Source: Macrostomum hystrix (lineage: Eukaryota > Platyhelminthes > Macrostomidae). From it: a DNA stretch of 64,000 bases. The notes beneath the pieces are model-generated. The model was not told the DNA's origin and did not search any database. It was given only the letters and a program-made list of their open reading frames with translations. The translations under genes were made by a program, and so were the position numbers. Each line of letters starts with the position of its first letter. Position 1 is the first letter of the stretch. This document shows positions 1 through 11,370 of the stretch, one piece after another. The stretch covers positions 1,922,001 through 1,986,000 of the forward strand of contig CATNEN010000008.1 of the NCBI GenBank assembly GCA_950097015.1, written 5' to 3'.

Positions 1-850
1 CCTTGGTCACGATGGCGTCGTGTGACGAGTTCCTGGACCTCCTGGGTGAGCAAATTGCGCCCGGCTGCTTGGGCTTGTGCCAGCGCTTGTGGCTGGCGAG
101 GTTGGCCGGACAGTTGAAGGACTTGTCGCACTCCTGGCAGCGATAGTCGATGTGCTCGATGCCCGGGCAGCGGTGCTGGGCCAGCTGAAAAGCATCGGCG
201 TACTTCACCCGGCACAGCTGGCAGTCAAAGTCGCCGATTACATTTTTAATCTTGGCCAGCTGGGCTTTGGTCTCGGGTGTGATTGCCACAAACTTGGACG
301 GCTCTGGAATGTCGGCGCACTGTTGATCCGTCAGTTTGCGAATGACCGTCCCGCTGACCGGGCTGATCTCGCTGTCTTCTGTGTTCTTTGGAGCAGTCGA
401 TCTTCGCGTTGTTTTGCGCTGCTGCTTCGTACTGTGCACCTGCTTCGGAGGCGGCGGCAGCGGTGGTGCCAAGGACCGTATTGGTTGCGGAGGCGGCGGT
501 GGCTGCACGGGTGGAGGCGATAGCGGCAGCGGCGGTAGCTTGTAGTTAAAAATGTCGCTTTGCGATGCCGAAGATTGAAACGACGGCAATGGCTGCGGCG
601 GCGGCGGTGGCGGCAGAGTCGGAAGCGACAGCAGCGGCGGCGGCGGCAGCGGCGGTGGAGGATGCGGCTGTGACATCAGTGACTGCATCAGCCACCAGTG
701 GTTGAGTTGGGCCACACTCGGCGGTGGCGGCGGCGCGAACGGATAAGGATAAGGAGAGCAGGCCAGGCCAGCGGGAAAGTGAGCACGAATAAACGGGCTC
801 GGCAGGCCGGGACCTCGGCGACCCATGTTTGCGAAGTTCGGCGTAGTCAT
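1..850 (-). CDS. INSM / nerfin-1 / EGL-46-like zinc-finger transcription factor, partial (C-terminus outside window)
   Basis: Reading leftward from an ATG at 850, 283 codons stay open to the window edge. The N-terminal two thirds are proline-rich (runs of P near codons 45 and 80-100). A conserved block then begins at [16 protein letters not shown], as in insulinoma-associated proteins just before zinc finger 1. Finger 1 (about residues 210-228) reads [19 protein letters not shown], the atypical C2HC finger of INSM/nerfin; finger 2 (about 238-258) is a C2H2 finger, [21 protein letters not shown], followed by KPK. In known members these factors act in the nucleus and promote neuronal or endocrine differentiation. 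The start is uncertain: an in-frame stop lies just upstream after a TTTAG that could be a splice acceptor, so the ATG may be internal, and I saw no SNAG motif. Further fingers expected in the family would lie beyond the left edge. Confidence 0.85.
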   Translation of the reverse strand, partial: MTTPNFANMGRRGPGLPSPFIRAHFPAGLACSPYPYPFAPPPPPSVAQLNHWWLMQSLMSQPHPPPPLPPPPLLSLPTLPPPPPPQPLPSFQSSASQSDIFNYKLPPLPLSPPPVQPPPPPQPIRSLAPPLPPPPKQVHSTKQQRKTTRRSTAPKNTEDSEISPVSGTVIRKLTDQQCADIPEPSKFVAITPETKAQLAKIKNVIGDFDCQLCRVKYADAFQLAQHRCPGIEHIDYRCQECDKSFNCPANLASHKRWHKPKQPGAICSPRRSRNSSHDAIVTK

Positions 851-2785
851 CACCAAGACTGTGAGCAGCTCTGAGCATTGGGAATTCTAAACTTGATGAA
901 GCGGATTCTTTTAAGTCTAACACGGAGATGGAGGAAGTCTCATGGTTCAGTTTTTTCCTCCGCAGCCTCGCGCATCTGATTGGCTGCGTCCGTCCCCGCG
1001 GACTCAGGGCCCCAGCCAGCCCCGACCGGCTCTGACAGCGCGTGAGAATGCGGGGATGCTCAGAAAGGATTTTCAGTTGTGGGAGAGTAGGGGCGGGACA
1101 GCGATGAGGAATCGTGCTCAACCAATGCCGTTGGATCTCCCATCGTTCCTTTTGCTGAATCCTTGATTCCAAAATAGTTAAATGCGCAGCATAGGCCTAA
1201 TCTATGTTTAAATACGAGGTCGCCACAAAAATAAGAAAGAAGAAACGCAATTTCTTTAAAAATATTATTTCACACAATGACACGTGGCACAAGTTTGAGC
1301 ACACACGATGAGGAAAGTGGCAGACTAGCAGACTAGCTTCTCGTAAGGAAGGTGGCAGAGTTTGAATCGGGAACGCCATTTGATTTATATCAATATGCGC
1401 AGAGCTTTCATGAGAGCTCATTGCAATCAAAATCGGACAAATATTTGCTGATCTCCAGCTTACTGTTGATACTCGCATTAATTGTCATTAGACAAAAAAT
1501 CACTCAATTTTATAGGGACTGCGGAGATGCAGCATTAAGGTGATAAAATCGCACAGAAAGGTGTTATGATTTCTGCTATATTACTCATAAAATCTGGTCC
1601 CTATAATAAAATTCTGCCTGCAGTGCGGCTGGATGGCTGGGGAATCCGGGGGTGACACACAGAAATCTCCTATCTAAATAGATGACAGCACTATTGCGAA
1701 TTAAAATTGGGTGCCCCATGAGTGTTATAGTGTTTTATCTTGCTGTCCTATCGGTCTGTATAGAGTCTTCCTGTTGCTCTCTGGTGTTGCATAGCTAATG
1801 CATGCCTTACTCACATATCCGATGTCGCATGGTTCGGCGCCCCATTAGACAAATTGGTCCGGTTTGGCCATGGCAGCCACGCATATGCCGGACTCGACAA
1901 TCCCTCAGCAATCTCAGGTGAATTAGCACAACACACAAAAACTCACAAAGCGCGCGGAATATAGATGGATAGCATCAATTGCTCCACTAAGGCTGGGTCC
2001 GAGAGACTCCTCCAAATATGGCCGCCATAACTCAGTGGCAACCGGATGATCCCGAGGGGGGAAAATGGGGAGTTTCGGATACGCCCGAATGTGCAGGGGA
2101 TCTGAAAGATTCTGGGGGGGGGGGTAGGATGGGATTTCACTCCAGGTTGCAGGGAATGCGTTCCTAGATGAGTTAATTACAGGTGAGTTATGCCTCTAAA
2201 CAAGGGCGATCCTTCAACACAGCGGAGACTGAATAATTCACTTTCATCTGGCCAGTCAGGCAGGCCGCTTCGACTTTAAGACAAATTAAAGTCATTAAAT
2301 ATTCGCTTTTTCCCAGTCTTTGGCGTGGGATCGGGTGGGTGGCGAGATTGCAGCAGCCAAGGATTAGGATCTATAATGCCGCTATATATTGCGAATCGGG
2401 GGCATTTATGAACAAACTAAATCCGTTAATCTAAGCCTGGCCTATTCATCTATTCAAGTCAGAGCCAGTTTCATATCTTGATTCGTACACAAAATTATTC
2501 CCTCAGATTCAGTCTTAACTGGGAGGCATGCTTTCACGGCTGAGCGACCCCTATCGAGTTTTTATCAGGAAAACTTTATAATAAAAGAAAATTAATATTT
2601 TACTAACTATCTTCATGTTCGATTTAATTACACTTAGATTTAGATTATAATGCGACGACTGATTAAGTCTTTGTTAATGCTTGCAGTCATCGACGATTTA
2701 TATTCCAGGAAACACTGGATTACAATATTTGTCTGTTATTAGTCTCGCATTTCATCCTTATACCAATCTAGTCAGAATCCCTAGC
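851..2785. other. No convincing gene; 5' flank or intron of the INSM-like gene
   Basis: Unique sequence of mixed composition. An open minus-strand frame up to 1172 is in a different frame from the zinc-finger protein and resembles no family. There is a G run at 2116-2125. No RNA gene or mobile element was recognised here. Confidence 0.5.
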
Positions 2786-3235
2786 TAGATGAAGTCCCAA
2801 CATCTATCAGAATCGAAATCCCATGAACACCTATTCGAATCCAAAATCCTGGAACATCTATCAGAATCGAAATCCCAACATCTATCAAGATCGAAATCCC
2901 AACATCTATCAGAATCGAAATCACAAAATCTATCAGAATCGAAATCCCAACATCTATCAGAATCGAAATCCCAAAATCTATCAGAATCGAAATTACAAAA
3001 TCTATCAGAATCGAAATCACAAAATCTATCAGAATCGAAATCACAAAATCTATCAGAATCGAAATCACAAAATCTATCAGAATCGAAATCCCATGAACAA
3101 AACTATCTGAATCGAAATCCCATGAACAACTATCTGAATCGAAATCCCAGTTTCTATCAGAATCGAAATCCCAAAATCTATGACAATCGAAGTCCTAAAA
3201 TCTATCAGAAACGAAATCACAAAATCTATTAAAAT
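2786..3235. repeat. 24-bp minisatellite
   Basis: Tandem units with core tctatcagaatcgaaatc. Period 24 bp is a multiple of three, so several frames stay open on both strands. The right third is degenerate, with interruptions such as catgaacaa. Interpreted as non-coding. Confidence 0.95.
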
Positions 3236-3867
3236 AAAAATCCCCACACTATTCGAATTTAAATCTGATAATTGAATATCCAAGTTATTAGATAGTGAAA
3301 ATAGAAGGTTCTGTCTGATAAAAAAATTGAAATCACAATAAATCTTAACACCGAATCCCAACAGAGATTCCCAAAAATTCTCTGCTGCAATGGAGCTAGA
3401 TTTTTCCCCGCCATTGCTGCCTTTTCCCCAAAGTATCGGATTAAGAATTTTAAAGAAATCTTCGAGCCTCAAAGCGGGCGAGCACATCCCCACTCCCCTA
3501 TAGAATTTTTCCCCATTTTCCCTAAATTTCGTGCGCGGGCACAATTGGCTACTTGTTTTTTAATCTTTTCGACGTCGCGTGTGTTCGCTGACCAGCAGTG
3601 TGACTTCGCCTTTGTAGAGTATGATTCCACCCCGGCCCCAAACAAAATGATTGGACAATTCGAATTCATCACGGATATTAGTTTGCACAATTCCTTGGCA
3701 TCAAAGCAATTCTGCTACAGGTGGCTTATTCCTCAATGAGCGGCAACAGCCGCTGTCCCAACGGGCTGCGAAACTGATGAGAAAATTTGTTCAATCCTTT
3801 CCCTTTTAAGCAAAAACATATTTAGTCACGCAAAGTAATAAAGCTGAATGTTTTAGTTGTTACACGT
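3236..3867. other. Unique spacer between two arrays
   Basis: AT-rich left half, more balanced right half. No gene, RNA or element recognised; short open frames only. Confidence 0.4.
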
Positions 3868-5800
3868 CTCGTCTCTCCCGTGTCTCATCTCTCCCGTATC
3901 TCATCTCTCCCGTGTCTCATCTCTGCCGTGTCTCATCTCTGCCGTGTCTCATCTCTGCCGTGTCTCATCTCTCCCGTGTCTCATCTCTCCCGTGTCTCAT
4001 CTCTCCCGTGTCTCATCTCTCCCGTGTCTCATCTCTCCCGTGTCTCATCTCTCCCGTGTCTCATCTCTGCCGTGTCTCATCTCTGCCGTGTCTCATCTCT
4101 CCCGTGTCTCATCTCTCCCGTGTCTCATCTCTCCCGTGTCTCATCTCTCCCGTGTCTCATCTCTCCCGTGTCTCATCTCTGCTGTGTCTCATCTCTCCCG
4201 TGTCTCATCTCTCCCGTGTCTCATCTCTGCCGTGTCTCATCTCTCCCGTGTCTCATCTCTCCCGTATCTCATCTCTGCCGTGTCTTATCTCTGCTGTGTC
4301 TCATCTCTCCCGTGTCTCATCTCTCCCGTATCTCATCTCTGCCGTGTCTCATCTCTGCCGTGTCTCATCTCTGCCGTGTCTCATCTCTGCTGTGTCTCAT
4401 CTCTGCCGTGTCTCATCTCTGCCGTGTCTCATCTCTGCTGTGTCTCATCTCTCCCGTGTCTCATCTCTCCCGTGTCTCATCTCTGCCGTGTCTCATCTCT
4501 CCCGTGTCTCATCTCTGCCGTGTCTCATCTCTCCCGTGTCTCATCTCTCCCGTATCTCATCTCTGCCGTGTCTTATCTCTGCTGTGTCTCATCTCTCCCG
4601 TGTCTCATCTCTCCCGTATCTCATCTCTGCCGTGTCTCATCTCTGCCGTGTCTCATCTCTGCCGTGTCTCATCTCTGCTGTGTCTCATCTCTGCCGTGTC
4701 TCATCTCTGCCGTGTCTCATCTCTCCCGTGTCTCATCTCTCCCGTATCTCATCTCTGCCGTGTCTTATCTCTGCTGTGTCTCATCTCTCCCGTGTCTCAT
4801 CTCTCCCGTATCTCATCTCTGCCGTGTCTCATCTCTGCCGTGTCTCATCTCTGCCGTGTCTCATCTCTGCTGTGTCTCATCTCTGCCGTGTCTCATCTCT
4901 GCTGTGTCTCATCTCTCCCGTGTCTCATCTCTGCTGTGTCTCATCTCTCCCGTGTCTCATCTCTGCCGTGTCTCATCTCTGCCGTGTCTCATCTCTGCCG
5001 TGTCTCATCTCTGCCGTGTCTCATCTCTGCTGTGTCTCATCTCTCCCGTGTCTCATCTCTGCTGTGTCTCATCTCTCCCGTGTCTCATCTCTGCCGTGTC
5101 TCATCTCTGCCGTGTCTCATCTCTGCCGTGTCTCATCTCTGCTGTGTCTCATCTCTGCCGTGTCTCATCTCTGCCGTGTCTCATCTCTGCTGTGTCTCAT
5201 CTCTCCCGTGTCTCATCTCTGCCGTGTCTCATCTCTGCCGTGTCTCATCTCTGCCGTGTCTCATCTCTGCTGTGTCTCATCTCTGCCGTGTCTCATCTCT
5301 GCCGTGTCTCATCTCTGCCGTGTCTCATCTCTGCTGTGTCTCATCTCTCCCGTGTCTCATCTCTGCCGTGTCTCATCTCTGCTGTGTCTCATCTCTCCCG
5401 TGTCTCATCTCTGCCGTGTCTCATCTCTGCCGTGTCTCATCTCTGCCGTGTCTCATCTCTGCTGTGTCTCATCTCTCCCGTGTCTCATCTCTGCTGTGTC
5501 TCATCTCTCCCGTGTCTCATCTCTGCCGTGTCTCATCTCTGCCGTGTCTCATCTCTGCCGTGTCTCATCTCTGCCGTGTCTCATCTCTGCTGTGTCTCAT
5601 CTCTGCCGTGTCTCATCTCTCTTTTATGTCATCTCTCTCCCGTCTCATCTATGTCGTGTCTCATCTCCCCTAGAATAATCTCTCCCGTGTCTCATTTCCC
5701 CCAGAATAATCTCTCCCGTGTCTCATCTCCCCCAGAATAATCTCTCCCGTGTCTTATTTCCCCCAGAATAATCTCTCCCGTGTCTCACCTCTCGCAGACT
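3868..5800. repeat. 16-bp minisatellite, about 1.9 kb
   Basis: Roughly 120 tandem copies of tgtctcatctctcccg with a few recurring variants (tgccg, tgctg, cccgta). The 16-bp period cycles through all frames, giving three overlapping open frames of about 600 codons with the same peptide; these are artefacts of periodicity. Units decay after 5620, where insertions of the type agaataatctctcccg form a second, longer unit. A related motif occurs inside the hAT element at 53014-53374. Confidence 0.97.
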
Positions 5801-5810
5801 TATATCTCTC

Positions 5811-6910
5811 CTGTCAATCCGGCCCAGCGTCCTCTCTTGGGATATTTTACCGCAGTTCAATGGATAGTTTCTGGTTAGTATGCAATAACCTGCCCAGTTT
5901 GTAAATTAGTTAGCAGAGTGAGCCACACTCCATTAAAGTGGTTGGATACAGTTTAATAATACTATGAGTCGAAAAATTTGACTTTAAGGATTTAGGTCAA
6001 ACACTTTAATTTTGCGAATTACCAACCCGTCCGTCTGCAGATACGAACCCAGGGACTTTGGCGCGAGAGACGAATGCGGCCCAACCCCGGAAACCCAATA
6101 GGCTATTTGTATGGCTAATTTCTGAGCAAAGAATTATATAATTATTCAAACTAAACGGCTGACTTAGACGCGAGCGACTTGATTATAAAGGCGACTGAAG
6201 TCAAACAGCAGTCATCCATTTTTCCCGTCTCAGCATATTTCACCACGGCGATAATATAGACCCGTATGCGCATGTGCTGGTCTCAGTCTTAAGCTTCAGC
6301 TCATCCGGTTTCGCTAGGAAAACTGGGAGATTAAGAGCTGAGCTCGATGGAAATATGTTCAAAGCTGCTTGGCAAACATAGCAGCCAACAATTTAAGGGC
6401 CTAAGTATTGTCTTATTGTCTTATGAAGGCTTCCGGTAGTGTGATCTCGCCTTGGCCGCATTCTACTCTGATCGTTGAAACTTGGAATTTGTTTGCTCTC
6501 TTCTCCGCATCTCGCCATCAACTGTCGTCGAGGTTCTGCTAGACAAATCTTGAAAAAAAAATTTTTATAGGCTATGTCCTCCTTATCCTACTGGTAATGC
6601 GGAAACTAGTAGTCAAAGGAGTTCTTTTGGGATATTTTGCGAATGCTTACGAACGCCCCCCTCAGCCGCCTTATCAAAATCATCTGCGGCCTCTGTTACA
6701 TTTTGTACTCTGCTATTTAGTTAGGGAGTCGTTTCGACCTTCGAAAACAGAAAATGGTCAGGCGGTGCCTGATCAGGTGAATATGGAGGTCGACTGCTCA
6801 GCTGCAGCTTGAGACAGAGCGGGAGATGAGTGCGAGCTATTTTTAGAATCAAGTGCGAGCTAGGCCAGAGGAAATTACATTAGATTACAACGACGCAAGG
6901 TACATGATGG
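5811..6910. other. Spacer with one SINE-like fragment
   Basis: No coding evidence. The only recognisable feature is a tRNA-like segment near 6030-6115 on the minus strand, listed separately. Confidence 0.4.
6030..6115 (-). mobile_element. tRNA-derived SINE fragment (copy 1)
   Basis: On the minus strand the segment GTCTCTCGCGCCAAAGTCCC is followed by a B-box-like GGGTTCGTATC. It aligns by eye with the plus-strand copy at 22868-22948 (TGCCTCTCGCGCTAAAGTCCC then AGTTCGATTCC). The A-box part is decayed. Recurrence at unrelated sites argues for a dispersed SINE rather than a functional tRNA gene. Confidence 0.5.
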
Positions 6911-7420
6911 TCAACGGGGCACTCTTGCGCGCACGCGGTCACGGAAAAGGGGGGCAGGGCAGATCGCAGCAGTGCTCGGGGTCAGACCGATCGCTTCCAG
7001 GTCGGCCACCAATGTAGCGCCTAAAGTCTGGGTCCGACGCTGGCCACGACGCAGTCGCTCGGTTGGCTGGTTGAGGGGGACCTCGGGGTTGTCCTCACCG
7101 CGGGCTGTCCTCCGCAAGCAGTGTCCCAGCAGGGTCTGACGCCGCCGGCGCAGGGTGACGCTCATGGGCGGCACGCGCCAGCTCGCGCTGTCAGCTGGGC
7201 CGTCGAGATGGTCTAGTGGTAGTGCACACCTAAAGCCTGGCGCAGCAGACTTCGGTGCATCCCATCTAGGACCCATCTCGGGTGGAGGTCATCGGGATGG
7301 CCCCCATTCCATAGAATAGGATCGGCTCTACGGCGGCGCGAAACAGTCGAACAGTCGAATCTATGCCAGAGGAAAGCATAGGGCAGAATGTACAGTATGC
7401 AGTGTACAGTGTGGGAGCTT
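6911..7420 (-). mobile_element. Degenerate LINE ORF2 C-terminus (fragment A)
   Basis: Minus-strand translation across two or more frameshifts gives peptides typical of the C-terminal part of LINE reverse transcriptases: VEPILFYGM, then HRSLLRQALGVHY, then PPMSVTLRRRRQTLLGHCLR, then a tail around ATLVADLEAIGLTPS. In intact LINEs these follow the RT domain as the final conserved block (motif like RRRRLRWLGHVLR). No single frame is intact, so this is a dead copy. The clade was not determined. Confidence 0.65.
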
Positions 7421-7719
7421 ATATGGAGGTTCGCATAAATCCGACACATTCATTGGATTAGTCACGCTCCATCTTTGTTGCAACCCGACCGTGTTCGCCA
7501 GTGTAACGAAATCCATAATTACCAACTGAGTGCTACGCTACGCTCATTTTGACTTTTACTGTGCAAGGATATCCAGCATCAATTAAGGAAGCAGTTGAAG
7601 TCCGCGATCGCAAACAGCTACGCTGATAAATTCTCCCTTGAGGCTGATGGGGGCTCGGATCCCAAACGGAGTGAAGCTCATCTAGCTGGAGATGATGGCG
7701 AATAGATAAAAAAGTCTAT

Positions 7720-8150
7720 TCAGCGTCCAGCTGCCTCTTCAAGGGTCCAGGTCTCGGCGATATACAGCAGATCAGTCTCAACGACTCCCTGTCGAGTTAC
7801 AAGAACCGCTGACTGCGGGTAAGCCTGACTGTATACAGACCATGACTGTATCTCCATGATTTCGGCAGGCAGGTCAGAGGGCACCATGAAGACGACCATC
7901 TTTCGCGAGTTCAGCATAAGGCCAACCCGCAGCCGTCAGGCCGAGAACGGAGAGCCGCTTCTTTCACTCGTGCGTCTTCTCAGCCGTCGTCTGTCGGCCG
8001 GGTTGGGCAGACCGGTCCTCAGCACCCAGTCCAGTGCCAGCACATACAGAAAAGGCACCAGAGAGTCATTCTGCAGCACGCCTGACAATGTACTGAATTG
8101 GTTCGATAGACCATCTGGCGTCATCACCGAAGGGGTCGAGTCCTGGTACG
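7720..8150 (-). mobile_element. Degenerate LINE reverse transcriptase fragment (fragment B)
   Basis: Minus-strand frames give LSGVLQNDSLVPFLYVLALD, matching the LINE RT motif usually seen as GVLQGDTLAPFLFVIVLDYV, then LNSRKMVVFMVPSD (the LNxxKTxVM region) and VVETDLLYIAETWTL (usually VLLYGxETWTL). A frame change and loss of the catalytic YADD region between them show it is broken. The 25-bp array at 8160 abuts its upstream end. It may be part of the same original insertion as fragment A, but the overlap of equivalent regions suggests two copies. Confidence 0.65.
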
Positions 8151-8154
8151 ACCG

Positions 8155-8672
8155 TTGCTCATCATTAGAACCGACTCATGGAGTCATCATCAGAACCGAC
8201 TCATGGAGTCATCATCAGAACCGACTCATGGAGTCATCATCAGAACCGACTCATGGAGTCATCATCAGAACCGACTCATGGAGTCATCATTAGAACCGAC
8301 TCATGGAGTCATCATCAGAACCGACTCATGGAGTCATCATCAGAACCGACTCATGGAGTCATCATCAGAACCGACTCATGGAGTCATCATTAGAACCGAC
8401 TCATGGAGTCATCATCAGAACCGACTCATGGAGTCATCATCAGAACCGACTCATGGAGTCATCATCAGAACCGACTCATGGAGTCATCATAAGAACCGAC
8501 TCATGGAGTCATCATTAGAACCGACTCATGGAGTCATCACCAGAACCGACTCATGGAGTCATTATCAGAACCGACTCATGGAGTCATTATCAGAACCGAC
8601 TCATGGAGTCATCATCAGAACCGACTCATGGAGTCATTATCAGAACCGACTCATGGAGTCATCATCAGAACC
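8155..8672. repeat. 25-bp minisatellite
   Basis: About 20 tandem copies with core accgactcatggagtcatca. The inner sequence gactcatggagtc is an interrupted palindrome. The period is not a multiple of three, so all frames give the same peptide; non-coding. It adjoins the LINE RT fragment. Confidence 0.95.
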
Positions 8673-9370
8673 AGAAAAAAACTCTGGAGCAACCGTCAGA
8701 AATTGATCCATGCATTTTTCTCTTAGTAACGCATCGCTTTTGACGCAAGATGCTAACCGTTTTCTAACGTTTTTCTTGCAAAAAGAGATCTTACTCGCTG
8801 CCCAGAATGCATTGTTACTGATTAGCTTCCAGCTATTGGATTTGAACAGACAGTCAATCTTTACTGCGGATTAATGCACATTTTTCAGATTTCAGGTTTT
8901 TTGAACGCACATTGAGTTGCCACGCACATACACAGAAAAGCAAGTAAATTCTGCTTTATGTGGATACATCAGAGCTAGGTTACTATGTGCCTTGGTATTC
9001 AGTAGCTGTGCGTGTGTGCACAACTGCTGCCTGCACCTTGTTCAGCCCTTGCCTACTGCGCAAGCAACAGCTGTCGGTCTGTGAGTGCGGAGCACTGCAG
9101 CTCAGGTCAGGGAGACAAATACTAAAGTAAGCATTCAACCATAAATGGAAATCGACTGCTCAAACGCTAAGGGTGGAGGAATTTGAGTTGTATGTAATAA
9201 AAGAAGAAAAAATCTGAAAGAAATAATCGACAAGCATGTCAGGACTGGCTGAGGGCTCCGCTGTAGCTCTACTATCTAGCCGAGATCTGCATCCGAGCTA
9301 CGGCAGCTGCGTGCTGATTGGCATCCGACGGCCGGCCTCTGCTCCGCTCCTGCTGCAGAATCCATCACAG
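8673..9370. other. Spacer without recognisable genes
   Basis: Unique sequence; no ORF with family resemblance. A short GC-richer part begins at 9236. Confidence 0.4.
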
Positions 9371-9373
9371 CCA

Positions 9374-9452
9374 CAGCCATCACCACCGTCACCGCCACCG
9401 TCACCGCCACCGCCACCGCCACCGCCACCGCCACCGCCACCGCCACCGCCAA
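9374..9452. repeat. (CCGCCA)n hexanucleotide microsatellite
   Basis: Perfect ccgcca units with some tcaccg variants at the left end. Confidence 0.9.
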
Positions 9453-9585
9453 AGAGAACTCTGCTAAGCATTTCCGCCGGAGGTCGTCAAAGTGGGCTGG
9501 CTCTTCCTGCACTGGATGACATTGCACGAATGGGCGTGGACGAGGCGCGGGTTTGACTTGAAAAAATCTCTTGCCAGCTTGCTTC

Positions 9586-10336
9586 AGACTGACAAGGAGT
9601 CTGACAGACTGATAAGGAATCTGACAGACTGATAAGGAATCTGACAGACTGATAAGGAATCCGACAGACTGATAGGGAATCTGACAGACTGATAAGGAAT
9701 CCGACAGACTGACAAGGAATCTGACAGACTGACAAGGAATCTGACAGACTGATAAGGAATCTGACAGACTGACAAGGAAATCTGACAGACTGACAAGGAA
9801 TCTGACAGACTGATAAGGAATCTGACAGACTGACAAGGAATCTGACAGACTGATAAGGAATCTGACAGACTGATAAGGAATCTGACAGACTGACAAGGAA
9901 TCTGACAGACTGACAAGGAATCTGACAGACTGATAAGGAATCTGACAGACTGATAAGGAATCTGACAGACTGATAAGGAATCTGACAGACTGACAAGGAA
10001 TCTGACAGACTGACAAGGAATCTGACAGACTGACAAGGAATCTGACAGACTGATAAGGAATCTGACAGACTGATAAGGAATCTGACAGACTGACAAGGAA
10101 TCTGACAGACTGATAAGGAATCTGACAGACTGATAAGGAATCTGACAGACTGATAAGGAATCTGACAGACTGACAAGGAATCTGACAGACTGACAAGGAA
10201 TCTGACAGACTGACAAGGAATCTGACAGACTGATAAGGAATCTGACAGACTGACAAGGAATCTGACAGACTGATAAGGAATCTGACAGACTGACAAGGAA
10301 TCTGACAGACTGATAAGGAATCTGACAAACTGACAA
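9586..10336. repeat. 20-bp minisatellite
   Basis: About 37 copies of ctgacagactgataaggaat, mainly differing by ataagg versus acaagg. One unit near 9778 has an extra base. The minus-strand open frames across it (up to 350 codons) are repeat artefacts. Confidence 0.96.
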
Positions 10337-10656
10337 TGATTCTAGCTTCATATTTTAGTATTTTTGTTTTGGTCTCACCCTAAAGTGACGAGATTCTTGT
10401 AATAAGTGCATTTAAATTAGTTTTACTTAGACTGACAACCGTAATGAGTTTCATCCTTACTATGGCGAGTGCATTTTAGCCTCTACCATTGAGTATGCAC
10501 ACAATTTAGTGCTGACAGAAAGATAATTGAAAATTACGAATTTGTTTAGTTAGAAAACCTTGTAAATATACTATTCGCGCTGTGAACAACTAATTAGTGC
10601 TATGAAAAATTGAAAATTGTTCAGAAAGATCGCAGCAATAAGAAAGCTAAACACCT
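10337..10656. other. 3' flank of the membrane-protein gene
   Basis: AT-rich, no ORF. Probably the 3' UTR and intergenic DNA downstream of the stop codon at 10657-10659 (minus strand). Confidence 0.4.
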
Positions 10657-11370
10657 TCAGGATGGATTATCGTCTTTAAGGGAGCTCGAATCACTGTTGA
10701 ATACCATCTGCTGCTGAATGATGAACCGTCCCTGCTCCTCTCTGTCCTTATCTTCATCACTGCTGAGTGCCCATTGCTGCTGAGTGATGAACCGAGCCTG
10801 CTCCTCTCTGTCCTTATCTTCATCATTGTTGAGTGCCCATTGCTGCTGAGTGATGAACCGAGCCTGCTCCTCTCTGTCCTTATCTTCATCACTGCTGAGT
10901 GCCAATTGCTGCTGAGTGATGAACCGAGCCTGCTCCTCTCTGTCCTTATCTTCATCACTGCTGAGTGCCAATTGCTGCTGAGTGATGAACCGAGCCTGCT
11001 CCCCTCTGTCCTTGTCTTTGTTGCCGACAGCTTGATCCTGTACTGATTGTCCCGAGCTTTGGTGCGAGCTGGTCCCCCCATCGTGTGCCATCCAGTCCAG
11101 CAGTGTCATTTCAATCATTTCCACATTGATGGTCGGCGCTGCTGACTTGACATCCACTGTTTCTGGGGACACGACTGCTTGAACAAACTTGCCGCTGTCA
11201 GCTGACGACCTCCTGGCTGACTGCGTGTCATGAAGCTTTTGGGTGATATTGAACAGGTCAATAATTCGCTGATTCGTCAGCTGCTCAAGCTCTTGCTGTT
11301 GCCGCTGGCAATCTGCCTTCAACGAAAATGTTGCCGAGATGTCGTCACGTGTCAGAGTTTCCTGGCTAAT
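10657..11370 (-). CDS. Last exon of the membrane-protein gene, with coding minisatellite
   Basis: Opens after the acceptor ...GGATTTTAG at 11371 and runs 237 codons to a stop. Begins [16 protein letters not shown], then a Gln-rich helical-looking stretch ([14 protein letters not shown]), then five near-identical 22-residue repeats. The composition outside the repeats is protein-like and the frame stays open for more than 350 bases upstream of them. Confidence 0.6.
   Translation of the reverse strand: MSQETLTRDDISATFSLKADCQRQQQELEQLTNQRIIDLFNITQKLHDTQSARRSSADSGKFVQAVVSPETVDVKSAAPTINVEMIEMTLLDWMAHDGGTSSHQSSGQSVQDQAVGNKDKDRGEQARFITQQQLALSSDEDKDREEQARFITQQQLALSSDEDKDREEQARFITQQQWALNNDEDKDREEQARFITQQQWALSSDEDKDREEQGRFIIQQQMVFNSDSSSLKDDNPS

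Noticed and set aside
2786..3235. Regular repeats considered as a CRISPR array
   Set aside because: Direct head-to-tail units with no unique spacers, no Cas genes, and a eukaryotic context.
3765..3785. Second CTGATGAG-GAAA hammerhead-like motif on the plus strand
   Set aside because: Core order fails: GAAA follows directly without stem II, and no cleavage triplet or stem I pairing is present.
3857..5740. Three overlapping open frames of 588-627 codons
   Set aside because: All encode the same peptide because a 16-bp unit without stops cycles through the frames; no protein features.
7205..7290. tRNA-like TGGTCTAGTGGTA
   Set aside because: No B box or acceptor-stem pairing; lies in the LINE-derived coding remnant.
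9276..10351. Minus-strand open frames up to 350 codons (SDSLSVCQIP repeats)
   Set aside because: 20-bp minisatellite read in three frames.
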